Shown: positions 34,382 to 43,018 of the stretch, one piece after another
Layout: each line of letters starts with the position of its first letter
Position numbering within the stretch: the first letter of the stretch is position 1
Source: a bacterium UBP2_UBA2255
Lineage (GTDB): Bacteria > Edwardsbacteria > AC1 > EtOH8
NCBI GenBank assembly: GCA_002347565.1
Contig: DDXR01000038.1
Coordinates: 23,248 to 87,247, forward strand
Length of the DNA stretch: 64,000 bases
Direction: 5' to 3'
The notes under the pieces: model-generated
Told to the model about the DNA's origin: nothing
Databases searched by the model: none
Seen by the model: only the letters and a program-made list of their open reading frames with translations
Made by a program: the position numbers and the translations under genes

Positions 34382-35526
34382 ACGGCCATCAGCACCTTCT
34401 CGACCTGTGCCACCATGACGGACAGCCGGAAACTGCCGCGAACATGTTCCCGGGCTTTTTCCCGGCGTTCCTGTTTCTCCTGCTGCGTCAGCCCTATGGC
34501 GCTCCGGATCGCGCCGGCGAAGGCCTGCGCTGTCGGCTCGGCCACGAACCCGTTGTCCCCCACCACCTCGGGCAGCGCGCCGCGGTCGGAGACGACCGGG
34601 ATCGCGCCGCAGGCCATGGCCTCGGCCGCGGCCAGGCCGAAGGCCTCCAGGCACAGCGAAGGGACCAGGACGATCTCCGCCGTGCGCATCCTCGCCCAGA
34701 CGTCCCGCCGCAGCAGGGCCCCGGCGTACGTCACCTGCTTGCCCAGTTTTTCGCGGCGGATGAACGTCACCAGCTGGCCCTGGTAGCGGGCGGAGCGCCC
34801 GGTGCCGATGATCTCCAGCGGCAGGACCAGCCCCTGGTCGCGCAGCAGGGCCAGCGCCTCCAGCGCGACATGCGTCCCCTTGTGCCGCGAGACCGCCCCG
34901 ACGAACAGCAGCTTGCGCTCCCGCTGTGCCGGGACGGCGCCGTCAAGAATTTCATCAGGCAGTCCGTTGTAGACCACCTGCAGCCGGTCCGGGGGGAATC
35001 CGTGCCCCGCCAGCGGCCGGGCGATGGCCTGTGAGACGGCGATCATACGCGCACGTTCCAGGGCGGGTTCGGTGTGGGACAGCCGCTGGACCAGCGACGG
35101 CGAATGGCGGTGATGCTTCCAGTAATGGCCGTAGTAATGGTTGTGGCAATGGACCGCGGTGCGGACCCCCATGTCGAGGGCCGCGGCCAGCGGGGACAGG
35201 GTCGTCCATTCCAGGTTGTGGACGTAGACCACGTCGGGCCGGTGCTTGCGCACGGCCTGCTGCACGATGCGATAGTTGCGGCGCGCCACTCCCATCCACC
35301 GCAACTTGGCCAGCAGGGTCCGCATCTGGCGGCGTTGCTCCACGCGCGGGTTCGAGGACATCAGCGGCTCGACGCGGTACCGTTCCTCGTACTTCGCGGT
35401 CCCGGCCGTCAGCACGTCCACGGAGTGCCCCATCCGGGCCAGGCCGGTGAAGATGTCGTGGCACAGCAGCTCGGCGCCGCCCGTGTCGCGCTGGCGCATG
35501 AAGTTCTGGATGGCGAGGATTTTCAT
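34378..35526 (-). CDS. Family 4 (GT-B) glycosyltransferase
   Basis: The 382-residue protein begins MKILAIQNFMRQRDTGGAEL; GGAE is the usual N-terminal glycine-rich turn. Later motifs are VYVHNLEWTTLSPLAAAL, LLFVGAVSRHKGTHVALEAL and PSLCLEAFGLAAAEAMACGA, followed by PVVSDRGALPEVVGDNG. It overlaps its downstream neighbour by 4 bp and is followed upstream by a 22-bp gap to the acetyltransferase, at the edge of a lower-GC block. Confidence 0.9.
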   Translation of the reverse strand: MKILAIQNFMRQRDTGGAELLCHDIFTGLARMGHSVDVLTAGTAKYEERYRVEPLMSSNPRVEQRRQMRTLLAKLRWMGVARRNYRIVQQAVRKHRPDVVYVHNLEWTTLSPLAAALDMGVRTAVHCHNHYYGHYWKHHRHSPSLVQRLSHTEPALERARMIAVSQAIARPLAGHGFPPDRLQVVYNGLPDEILDGAVPAQRERKLLFVGAVSRHKGTHVALEALALLRDQGLVLPLEIIGTGRSARYQGQLVTFIRREKLGKQVTYAGALLRRDVWARMRTAEIVLVPSLCLEAFGLAAAEAMACGAIPVVSDRGALPEVVGDNGFVAEPTAQAFAGAIRSAIGLTQQEKQERREKAREHVRGSFRLSVMVAQVEKVLMAV

Positions 35527-35548
35527 GAGATGTACGGCAGTTCGGACA

Positions 35549-36082
35549 TCAGATCCTTCGCCCGATTTTCTTCGCTGGCACACCACCAACAATAACATAG
35601 GGTTCTACATCCCTTGTCACAACGGCACCAGCACCGACAACTGCGCCATCCCCAATATTCACGCCAGCAAGAATGATCACACCTGCGCCGATCCAAACAT
35701 CATTCCCTATCTTGACGGGCTTATTGATCAGGGGCTGCTGCAAGATCATTTTTGTGCTTCTCTTGATGCCATGCTCATTCGTAAAAACCATCAACCCTGG
35801 GCCGATCATCACGTCGTGGCCTATTTCTATTTTTTCATCGGCGTTCAAGATCGCATTCAAACCGATGCTTGAGTTATCGCCGATAAAAATGTTCCAGTAG
35901 TAGTTCAATTGGGCGCCTGGCTGTATGTTCACATTTCTCCCCATCTTCCCGACAAAATAGCGCAGAAAAGCGACCCGAGCTCTGGAACCAAAAGATTTGG
36001 CATCACGGGGTGCCGGTAAATCCTTCAGGAAAAGTGCGTAGAATAGCATGATCGCCTTTTCCAGATTATACTTGAGGCTCAT
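35549..36082 (-). CDS. Left-handed beta-helix O-acetyltransferase
   Basis: The 177-residue protein carries hexapeptide repeats of the LpxA/maltose-acetyltransferase type: GRNVNIQPGAQL, IGHDVMIGPGLMVFTNEHG, KIGNDVWIGAGVIILAGVNI, GDGAVVGAGAVVTRDVEP and the end GVPAKKIGRRI. The catalytic His is in NEHG. The ATG at 36080-36082 overlaps the upstream stop as ATGA. It should acetylate a sugar hydroxyl of the glycan. Base composition is clearly lower in GC than the surrounding locus. Confidence 0.92.
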   Translation of the reverse strand: MSLKYNLEKAIMLFYALFLKDLPAPRDAKSFGSRARVAFLRYFVGKMGRNVNIQPGAQLNYYWNIFIGDNSSIGLNAILNADEKIEIGHDVMIGPGLMVFTNEHGIKRSTKMILQQPLINKPVKIGNDVWIGAGVIILAGVNIGDGAVVGAGAVVTRDVEPYVIVGGVPAKKIGRRI

Positions 36083-36990
36083 TTCGCAACGTACCTTTCG
36101 ATGATGTCGCATAGTTCCTCCACTCTCGCACCCCAGCTCCAACCAGACACCTGCCCGGTAATGCGGGCCTGTATTGCTGCCCGATCGACCGGTGTCAGAC
36201 ATGCGTCGATGTACCGCGAAAAGACGGCTCGATCCTGCGATACCATAACATGTTCCTTCAATGAATCATCCACTGGTACTGTTGAAACCACCATTTTCCC
36301 GGAAGCTTTATATTCAAGCAGTTTCAGTGGAAATCTGGAGCGCACAAATTCCTTATATCGGCCATCACATATCCATGGTATCAAACAGACAGCGAACGGC
36401 TTCAAGTAGGCTGGCAATGAGGTCCATGGCTTTGCCCCAAGGTAATGCATGTTTGTATTGCCATCAATCAGAAGCTTCAAACGCTCTCGACAGTCGTCCG
36501 TAACCGGTCCGATAAACACAAAACTCCTCCCCGCGTTTTGCGAGACTACGTATTCTAGTAAATTGTAATCCAAGCCGGCATCGATCATGCCAACATAACC
36601 GATAATGGGGGGTGATATTCGCGAGATATCCTCTGGCACAGATAGCGGTTGTTGATTCTGCAAGTAAAAATGTTCGTCAACACCATGCTTAAACAACACG
36701 GCATTGGTGTTCATCGATTTGCATTTATCAAACAATGCCTCGGTAATAGCCAATGGTACGGTTACATTCGTGATCATTGCCTTTTCCCTGTTCTCCATCA
36801 CTGAACGGAATTGACCGGAGTAGATTTCGGGGAAATTATCCGAGCAATGATAGACCGTGCAGGCAGCATCGGGGAAGGCGTCCAGCAAAAACGTATTCCA
36901 GGGGTTGCCCAGGAACAGTATCAGCTTGCTCGGGTCATACCGGCCCAGGGCGTGTTTGATCTGTGCGACAAAATACTTCGGATCGGCCGT
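35549..36990. other. Lower-GC block inside the polysaccharide locus
   Basis: The acetyltransferase gene and most of the following glycosyltransferase gene are visibly lower in GC than both flanks. The left change falls near the acetyltransferase stop and the right change near 36,960-37,020, inside the coding region of 36079-37251. The boundaries are by eye. Confidence 0.6.
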
Positions 36991-37251
36991 GTTCATGACG
37001 AAATCGAACTTGTTCTTCCACGGCAGTTCCGAGGGCGACAGCACGGTCAGGCTTTCGTTCCCGGGCCGCCAGGCGCGCCCGGCCAGCGCCGCCAGCCCGT
37101 ATTCCCCGACCTGCGCGTCAAGCGGCCGCGGGGGGTCGACAAAAATGACCCGGTTCTTTTTGGCCAGCCGGGACATGATGTGGTGCTTGCTGTAGCGGTT
37201 GCGGTTCCAGGGGATATTGGAGTCGCAAACTATGGTGTATCCCTCGATCAT
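36079..37251 (-). CDS. GT-B glycosyltransferase, second TuaH-like paralogue
   Basis: The 390-residue protein begins with YTIVCDSNIPWNRNRYSKHH and NRVIFVDPPRPLD, matching the opening of 25441-26634. The C-terminal half has IIGYVGMIDAGLDYNLLEY, FIGPV, YLGAKPWTSLPAYLKPF and FPLKLLEYKASGKMVVST. Its first 85 or so codons are GC-rich like the locus, while the rest is lower in GC, so it may be a recombinant gene. It overlaps both neighbours by 4 bp. Confidence 0.85.
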   Translation of the reverse strand: MIEGYTIVCDSNIPWNRNRYSKHHIMSRLAKKNRVIFVDPPRPLDAQVGEYGLAALAGRAWRPGNESLTVLSPSELPWKNKFDFVMNTADPKYFVAQIKHALGRYDPSKLILFLGNPWNTFLLDAFPDAACTVYHCSDNFPEIYSGQFRSVMENREKAMITNVTVPLAITEALFDKCKSMNTNAVLFKHGVDEHFYLQNQQPLSVPEDISRISPPIIGYVGMIDAGLDYNLLEYVVSQNAGRSFVFIGPVTDDCRERLKLLIDGNTNMHYLGAKPWTSLPAYLKPFAVCLIPWICDGRYKEFVRSRFPLKLLEYKASGKMVVSTVPVDDSLKEHVMVSQDRAVFSRYIDACLTPVDRAAIQARITGQVSGWSWGARVEELCDIIERYVAK

Positions 37252-38237
37252 CCCTTTTCCATCAGCTCTTCCATGACGGACTGGACGGCGGCCCGCCTCT
37301 TATCCAGCGAATAGTTGTTCCCGATCCAAGAGCGGTACCGGCCGCCGTCCTCACATTCCAGCGCCTGCCTGATCTTGGCGGCGGCGGCTTCCGCTTCGCC
37401 GTACTCCGCATAGAACGCGTCGGGGCCGGCGACTTCCGGCAACGACCCCCGGCCGGTGACCACCGGCACGCAGCCGCAGAGCATGGCCTCGGCCAGGGCG
37501 CAGCCGAACCCCTCGTGGGCCGAGAGCTGGGCGTAGACCTTTGCTTTGCCCATCAGTTCCAGGAGCCGGGGTTCCTCAAGGTACCCGGTGATCTCCAGGT
37601 TGGCCGGAGCCTCGCGCCTCAGCTTTTCGGCCGTGCCGTCGACGTCGCGGCCGGCGATGACAAACCGAACTGGCGGCAGCAGCCGGGCCGCGGCGATGAA
37701 GGTATCCAGCCCCTTGCGGCTGACATTGTCGCGTTTCAGGTGGCAGACCGTCAGCACCAGCGGTTCCTTGGCCGCTCCGGCCGGGTATCGTGCCGGGTCG
37801 AATCCCATGGGGACCGCCACGACCCTCGCGCCGGGCGACGCCCGCAGGACCTCGCTCGCGCTGAATCCCGAGAAGGCCAGCACCCGGCCGGCGTGGCCCA
37901 GCGCCCAGTAGGCACGGCGCCATGGTCCACCCTCGGCGCGCAGGCCGTAGCCGATCTCCGGCATATGCGCCACGTCGTAGCCGCCGGCCGCGATCGCCGT
38001 CTTCCTGCCCATCAGCCTTGCCAGCGCCACCACCCAGAACGCATGCGCGCCGGAGAACCAGACATAGGCCAGGTCCGCGTTCATCAGGTGCCGGAACGCG
38101 CGCAAGGGGAAAAGCGGGTCGCCGGCGCGGTAGCTGAGGTCGGCCAGCCGATGCCGTGTCGCCAGCATCTCGCGGTCCCTGCCCACGAACGACGCGCCTG
38201 AGGCCCATACCGGCTTGACGAAGAGTATCCTGCGCAC
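37248..38237 (-). CDS. Family 4 (GT-B) glycosyltransferase
   Basis: The 329-residue protein begins at the GTG 38235-38237, giving (M)RRILFVKPVWASGASF. The G of this start is shared with the upstream TAG stop. Donor-domain motifs are VLTVCHLKRDNVSRKGLDTF, FVIAGRDVDGTAEKLR, LSAHEGFGCALAEAMLCGC and PVVTGRGSLPEVAGPDA. The N-terminal Rossmann part is short. A longer frame upstream is a shadow of the methyltransferase gene. The sugar is unknown. Confidence 0.87.
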   Translation of the reverse strand: MRRILFVKPVWASGASFVGRDREMLATRHRLADLSYRAGDPLFPLRAFRHLMNADLAYVWFSGAHAFWVVALARLMGRKTAIAAGGYDVAHMPEIGYGLRAEGGPWRRAYWALGHAGRVLAFSGFSASEVLRASPGARVVAVPMGFDPARYPAGAAKEPLVLTVCHLKRDNVSRKGLDTFIAAARLLPPVRFVIAGRDVDGTAEKLRREAPANLEITGYLEEPRLLELMGKAKVYAQLSAHEGFGCALAEAMLCGCVPVVTGRGSLPEVAGPDAFYAEYGEAEAAAAKIRQALECEDGGRYRSWIGNNYSLDKRRAAVQSVMEELMEKG

Positions 38238-38965
38238 TACCGCCCCTTGGTGAGGACCATCGCCAGGCAATCCCCGCAGGTGCCGTGCAACGTCCGCCGC
38301 TGCAGCCAGTGGGCCAGGGCCGTCATCCCGTGCCGTTTCATGAGATCGTCCCCGGGGAACGAATTGCTGCCCACCCAAACCGACGTGACCTGCAGGCCCG
38401 CCCGTTCTGCCAGCGCGCGCAGCCGCTTGACCGAGAAGACATGCAGGTGCGTTTCGTCGATCTGCCGCAGCTGCCCGAGCGCGGTCTCTCCGCGCATCAT
38501 CCGCCGCCACCGCTGCTGCAGGGACGACGCGATAGGCACCGTGATGAAGATGAACCCGCCGCCGTGCAGGGCTCCCGCCATCCGTTGCAGGGCCAGCGCT
38601 GGATCGTCCAGGTGCTCCAGCACCTCGCAGCACAGCACCGCGTCAAATGCCCCGTCTCCCGGAAGCAGATAGACGCTGCCCTGCCCGACGTCGAGCCCCT
38701 TGGACCGGCAGATGTCGACAAATGGCTGCGACGCGTCGATGCCGTGGATGTCGGTGAAACCCAGGTTCCTGAGGTGCTCCAGGAAGAACCCGTCGCCGCA
38801 GCCGGCGTCGAGCACCTTGAGGCCGGTCGGCAGGCGATGGAAATACGACAGGAAGTATTCCATCACCAGCCGGTGATGGTAGAAGATCAAACGGTTGCGG
38901 GACAGCAGCCGCCCGGCGCCGTACTGATCCCACATGTTCGAGCAAGCGGTGTTCCTGTCTTTCAT
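38237..38965 (-). CDS. Class I SAM-dependent methyltransferase
   Basis: The 242-residue protein has motif I VLDAGCGDGFFLEHLRNLG, IHGIDASQPFVDICRSKG, and FDAVLCCEVLEHLDDPALAL, the ubiquinone/menaquinone-type methyltransferase pattern common in glycan clusters. It is the third methyltransferase of the locus. It overlaps the upstream glycosyltransferase by 4 bp and shares one base with the next gene. Confidence 0.88.
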   Translation of the reverse strand: MKDRNTACSNMWDQYGAGRLLSRNRLIFYHHRLVMEYFLSYFHRLPTGLKVLDAGCGDGFFLEHLRNLGFTDIHGIDASQPFVDICRSKGLDVGQGSVYLLPGDGAFDAVLCCEVLEHLDDPALALQRMAGALHGGGFIFITVPIASSLQQRWRRMMRGETALGQLRQIDETHLHVFSVKRLRALAERAGLQVTSVWVGSNSFPGDDLMKRHGMTALAHWLQRRTLHGTCGDCLAMVLTKGR

Positions 38966-39903
38966 CGCGGGACGATCATCCGAGACATGAAGTACGCGGC
39001 CTCAGCGCCGTCGCCGATCCGCAAGCACTCCAGCGCCATGCTGCCGGCGGCCCGGCGCAGGATCGGTCCCCGTCGGGCCGCCAGCGGGGCCGGGACCGCC
39101 GGGTCGGCCAGGGTCTTGCCCTTCAGCGCCAGCCGCTCCCTGCGGAACTTCCTGGTCCATGCCGCGCGCGATCCCGTCGTCTTGGAACTCTCGTGCGTTC
39201 GCATCGCCGCCAGGGCCTGTGGCAGGCGCGCCAGCCGGTGCCGCATCCCCAGCCGCAGCCACAGGTCGTAGTCCATCACGTAGTGCAGCGACTCGTCGAA
39301 CCACCCCAGCTCCCGCGCCGCGCCGGCCCTGAAGAAGGCCGCGGCCTGCGGAATGCCGTGGAACCAGCGGAGCATCGCCTCGAGGTCGAAGTCGGCCGCG
39401 TGCATCACCCCGGTCCGCTTCCCGCCCTCGTCGACGCCGTCGCAGTCGCCGTAGGCCATCGCGGCGTTGGGTTCCTTTCGCAATGCCTCGGCCGCTGTTC
39501 GGAGCGCGCCGGGCAGGTAGTAGTCGTCGGAGTTGATGTAGGCCGCGACCGCGCCCGTCGCCCGCCGCATCCCCTTGTTGATGGCGTGGCTCTGTCCGTT
39601 GTCCTTCTCACTCACCCAGAACGCCAGCCACGGCGCGTATTTCTTGATGATCGCAACGGTCCCGTCCGTGCTGCCGCCGTCGATCACGAGGTACTCCAGG
39701 TCCGGGTAGCCCTGCAGCAGCACCGAGCGGATCGTCTGCTCGATGAATTGCCCCTGGTTGAAGGACGGCGTGACGATGGTGATGCGCGGCCAGGGCGAAC
39801 CGTCCGCCATGGCCGGCGGCGGCGAATCACAGCCCTCGGTCCAGGGCCAGCCGGTCCTGCCCGGCGGCGGGGCCGGCAGGTCGGATACGCTGGCCATCAC
39901 CAT
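38962..39903 (-). CDS. Family 2 glycosyltransferase
   Basis: The 313-residue protein has an N-terminal Pro-rich tail of about 38 residues, then the GT-A core ITIVTPSFNQGQFIEQTI, YLVIDGGSTDGTVAIIKKYA, NGQSHAINKGMRRATG and AYINSDDYY. This set is typical of GT2 enzymes of the WcaA/SpsA type. The start is either ATG 39901-39903 or ATG 39895-39897; I chose the first, which has GAAGG about eight bases upstream and overlaps the previous stop by 7 bp. Confidence 0.88.
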   Translation of the reverse strand: MVMASVSDLPAPPPGRTGWPWTEGCDSPPPAMADGSPWPRITIVTPSFNQGQFIEQTIRSVLLQGYPDLEYLVIDGGSTDGTVAIIKKYAPWLAFWVSEKDNGQSHAINKGMRRATGAVAAYINSDDYYLPGALRTAAEALRKEPNAAMAYGDCDGVDEGGKRTGVMHAADFDLEAMLRWFHGIPQAAAFFRAGAARELGWFDESLHYVMDYDLWLRLGMRHRLARLPQALAAMRTHESSKTTGSRAAWTRKFRRERLALKGKTLADPAVPAPLAARRGPILRRAAGSMALECLRIGDGAEAAYFMSRMIVPR

Positions 39904-40895
39904 CCCGCCGCCTTCAGCAATCGGTCGCCCAACCTGACCAGCGGATGATAGGTCCTTGTCTGCGTGGATCTCAGCCACAGGTGCGTCAGTTTCTCCAGCG
40001 CGTTCCGAGGATCGCTGAACGTTCCGGTCTGGCCGGTCTTGCGGGCGATCGCGTCCCAGTCGACGTCCCAAATCGCCTGCTGGGAGAAATGCCCGGCCCC
40101 GTGCTTCCCGAACCAGCCAAGCACCTCGCGGTCGAACCAGTAGACATCGTCCTTTGTCACCGTCCGCATGTCGATCCCGGCTGCCTCGTAGGCGGCGAAC
40201 CAGACGGGCCCGACCGGCTTGATCTGCCCGGCGGCGACGGCGTCCATGTGGTGGTACTGGCGGTAGAGGTCGACCGCGGACCGGCGCGGGTCGCGCAGCT
40301 GTTCCAGGCACACGTACCAGCGGTGCTTGCTTTTCATTCGGTCCCAGTCGGCGTACTGGTAATGCAGCACCGCCCCGCGGTCGATCGTCACGATCGGACG
40401 ATCAGGGTTCTTGGGCAGCCGGTCGCCATGCTGGAGTCCGCCCTGATACGGTCGGCCGTCGTCTGAATAGAAAATCCCTTTGTTGTTCGCGGCCCGCCAA
40501 AACGTTGCCAGGCCCGGCATCAGGTTCACCCAGGGCAGCGCGACCGTCGTCCCCGGCGCGGCGCCCAGCACGCCCTTCCAGATATCCGTGCCGAACACTT
40601 CGGCAGACAGGACTTCGTCGGCATCAAGCTGCGCCAGGATGCGCGGGCCGGACTGTTTCCGGGCCTCGTCGATCAGCAGCGACATCCGGGCGTGCTCGTT
40701 GTACAGGCTGGTGTCCGGGTTGTCCAGCACAGTGACCTTGGGGAACCCGCTCGCGATGGCGACGGTATCATCGCTGGAATTCTGGTCGGCGACGATGATG
40801 CGGTCGGCCCACAAGCTGGCGCAGGCGAGGAAGCGCCCGATGATCCAGGCCTCGTTGCGGACGGGCGTCAGGCAAATGACGGCGGGTTTCGCCAT
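39897..40895 (-). CDS. Glycosyltransferase-like protein, GT2 fold
   Basis: The 332-residue protein begins VICLTPVRNEAWIIGRFLAC, then RIIVADQNSSDDTVAIA and LAQLDADEVLSAE with a DAD metal motif, as in GT2 enzymes of the WaaE/KdtX style. It lacks the usual middle motifs and has a Trp-rich C-terminal half (WFDREVLGWFGKHG), so its donor and role are uncertain. It lies 18 bp downstream of the GT4 gene at 40914-42062. Confidence 0.8.
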   Translation of the reverse strand: MAKPAVICLTPVRNEAWIIGRFLACASLWADRIIVADQNSSDDTVAIASGFPKVTVLDNPDTSLYNEHARMSLLIDEARKQSGPRILAQLDADEVLSAEVFGTDIWKGVLGAAPGTTVALPWVNLMPGLATFWRAANNKGIFYSDDGRPYQGGLQHGDRLPKNPDRPIVTIDRGAVLHYQYADWDRMKSKHRWYVCLEQLRDPRRSAVDLYRQYHHMDAVAAGQIKPVGPVWFAAYEAAGIDMRTVTKDDVYWFDREVLGWFGKHGAGHFSQQAIWDVDWDAIARKTGQTGTFSDPRNALEKLTHLWLRSTQTRTYHPLVRLGDRLLKAAGW

Positions 40896-40913
40896 CTCAG
40901 ATAACTGGGCCTA

Positions 40914-42062
40914 TCAAATGCTCTCCTGAATGACCGATTCATAAACCCGCTGCATTGACTTGGCGGCCTTTTCCCAGGCATATTGCATCGATCGCGCCTT
41001 GCCCATCTCTATCAATTCATCCCGTTTGTGCTGATTGTGTAACACTGTATTAACTGCACTTCGCAGTGCGCTAGGGTCCTTGGGCGGGAAGAAGACAGCC
41101 GCATCACCCGCAACTTCCCTATGGCAGCTTGTTTCGCTCGCAACAACTGGGCATTCGCACCGGAATGCTTCAGCGATGGGGAGAGAGAAACCTTCGTACA
41201 ACGAAGGCACGATCAATAACTCAGCATTGGTGTAGAGATCTGCAAGCATGTGGTCGTTTGCAGCAACCTGAATGACATTCTCGGCGATTCCAAGCCCGGA
41301 AAAATAGGATCGTTCTATCCCTGAAAAAGGATTTTCGTTCGCGCATACCAATAGATACGGCTTGCTGCCGGACAGGAGCGGTCGTATCGCTTGGCATAGG
41401 AAATGAAAATTCTTGTATCCCGATCTTCTTCCGACATACAAGAAATACTTGCGTGGATATTGAGAACCTGTCGGCGCATTTCCTCTCCGACTCTGCAAGG
41501 ATACCCCATGGTGTATCACGGTTATCTTTTGATGGGGGACACACAGAAAATCTATAATTTGCTTTTTAGTATTCTCCGAAACGGCAACAATATGGTTGGC
41601 CCTGTTGATTAAATCCCGTTTATAGAACAATAACGGGTCTTGGAGTGAATATTCAGGGTACGTTTCTTGGAACATATCATGAACCGTGAGGACGAAAGGC
41701 TTCCTTCCGATCGCTGGCAGGAAGTAGGGGTCGTGGTAGGTTGGATGGAAGAGGTCATAGCGGTGCCGGTTGTTTGCCAACCACCGGTTAGCAAGTCGGC
41801 GGTTTTCGGCAAGCCGATCACTCACATATCTCGGTCCGCCAAACACAGCACGGATCCTGTTCCTGAAAGATGGATAGGGAATCTCCATCTGCAACCGTCC
41901 CAGTGCGCCATCGTCAGCCGCATATTGGTTCTGTCCGTAATAACGGGGAATCTGGATATCCACGCCCAGCAATCGCATATGGCTGATGATCTCGAAAAAA
42001 TAGCGACTTATCCCGCCATACCGTTGCATGCCGAAAATCTGGCCGTCGTATGCGACCTTCAT
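40914..42062 (-). CDS. Family 4 (GT-B) glycosyltransferase
   Basis: The 382-residue protein begins MKVAYDGQIFGMQRYGGISR; the GGISR turn is typical for mannosyltransferases. Later motifs are FLYVGRRSGYKNFHFLCQAI, LADLYTNAELLIVPSLYEGF and SLPIAEAFRCECPVVASE. GC is about half, lower than most of the locus. It overlaps the radical SAM gene by 4 bp. Confidence 0.9.
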   Translation of the reverse strand: MKVAYDGQIFGMQRYGGISRYFFEIISHMRLLGVDIQIPRYYGQNQYAADDGALGRLQMEIPYPSFRNRIRAVFGGPRYVSDRLAENRRLANRWLANNRHRYDLFHPTYHDPYFLPAIGRKPFVLTVHDMFQETYPEYSLQDPLLFYKRDLINRANHIVAVSENTKKQIIDFLCVPHQKITVIHHGVSLQSRRGNAPTGSQYPRKYFLYVGRRSGYKNFHFLCQAIRPLLSGSKPYLLVCANENPFSGIERSYFSGLGIAENVIQVAANDHMLADLYTNAELLIVPSLYEGFSLPIAEAFRCECPVVASETSCHREVAGDAAVFFPPKDPSALRSAVNTVLHNQHKRDELIEMGKARSMQYAWEKAAKSMQRVYESVIQESI

Positions 42063-43018
42063 CTGAACACTCTCGAGAGCCTGTTCGCGATTCGTGAAAG
42101 ACAGCGCGCGATCATCATTTTACAGTTTTCCGCGCCTCTGGGTGTATAATACTTGAATAGCCCGCCGACATTATCCAGATTATAGTTGCAGTCCCTGCAA
42201 AGGCCGGGGAAAATACCGCGGTTGTGCTTACCGATCAATGCCATCCGTTTGGGTTCCCTGAGGACATCCTCCAAACTCTCCTTCCCAATGTTCCCAAAGA
42301 CGACGCTTCCCTGAAAATCGTGTGAGCATAGAACAATATCGCCATTAGGATAGAGCACGATCATGTTGGTGAGGTAGTCGCAGGCCGCTCGCGACGTACG
42401 TTTCACCAATCCCCGGTCAATTGTCTTGCCTTGCTGGTTATCGAATTTATAGCTCACCCTGAGGGTGATGCCTTCGATCTCGGAAAAGGTATTGATGAAA
42501 TCGATCACCTCCTGCTGGTTGGCTTCAAAAGCCAGCATGTGTATTTGCGCGTTCTTCGCCTTGCGGAACTCCCCCTCGTCGCCCAGCTGCTTGATTCTCG
42601 CCACAACATTGTCGAACGACAGTCCGGTAATTCTCTCGTACGTATCCTTCCTGCCGGCGTTGAAGCTGATGAAGAAATTATCTATGCCTTTGGGCACCTT
42701 CGTAACCGCGGAGCCGTTCGTTACTATGGTCGTGGCAATGTGACGTTCGCGGCACAGCGGCAGCGCCCATTCGACCATTTCAATAAAATGCGGGTGAAGG
42801 TAGCTTTCACCGATGGAGTAAAAATTGATGTTCTTCAGTTGTTCCACATTCAAGATCTGTGCTATGAACGCTTGGAAAGCGTCCCACCCCAGGTCCAGTG
42901 GCTGCCTGATGGTGTGATTCAGGCATGTTGTACAGCGAGCCGTGCACCTCGTCGTGAAGGTGATTTTTGCTTCGACGCCGCCCGGATTGAAGAGTACCAT
43001 TGGTCGGGATCGCCTCAT
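42059..43018 (-). CDS. Radical SAM protein with SPASM-like C-terminal cysteines
   Basis: The 319-residue protein has the radical SAM cluster motif C25-x3-C29-x2-C32 in TTRCTARCTTCLNH. IGESYLHPHF and TIVTNGSAVTK are in the expected places. The C-terminal part has Cys residues in CDYLTNMIVLYPNGDIVLCS and GLCRDCNYN, suggesting one or more auxiliary Fe-S clusters as in SPASM/twitch proteins. The reaction is unknown; sugar dehydrogenation or epimerisation is possible within a glycan locus, and peptide modification is the other possibility. It overlaps wzt and the GT4 gene by 4 bp each. GC is lower than average. Confidence 0.85.
   Translation of the reverse strand: MRRSRPMVLFNPGGVEAKITFTTRCTARCTTCLNHTIRQPLDLGWDAFQAFIAQILNVEQLKNINFYSIGESYLHPHFIEMVEWALPLCRERHIATTIVTNGSAVTKVPKGIDNFFISFNAGRKDTYERITGLSFDNVVARIKQLGDEGEFRKAKNAQIHMLAFEANQQEVIDFINTFSEIEGITLRVSYKFDNQQGKTIDRGLVKRTSRAACDYLTNMIVLYPNGDIVLCSHDFQGSVVFGNIGKESLEDVLREPKRMALIGKHNRGIFPGLCRDCNYNLDNVGGLFKYYTPRGAENCKMMIARCLSRIANRLSRVFR

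Noticed and set aside
42059..43018. Radical SAM enzyme as the maturase of the leader-like peptide
   Set aside because: It lies about 29 kb away inside the polysaccharide locus and overlaps its neighbours; no link to 12486-12911 is visible.
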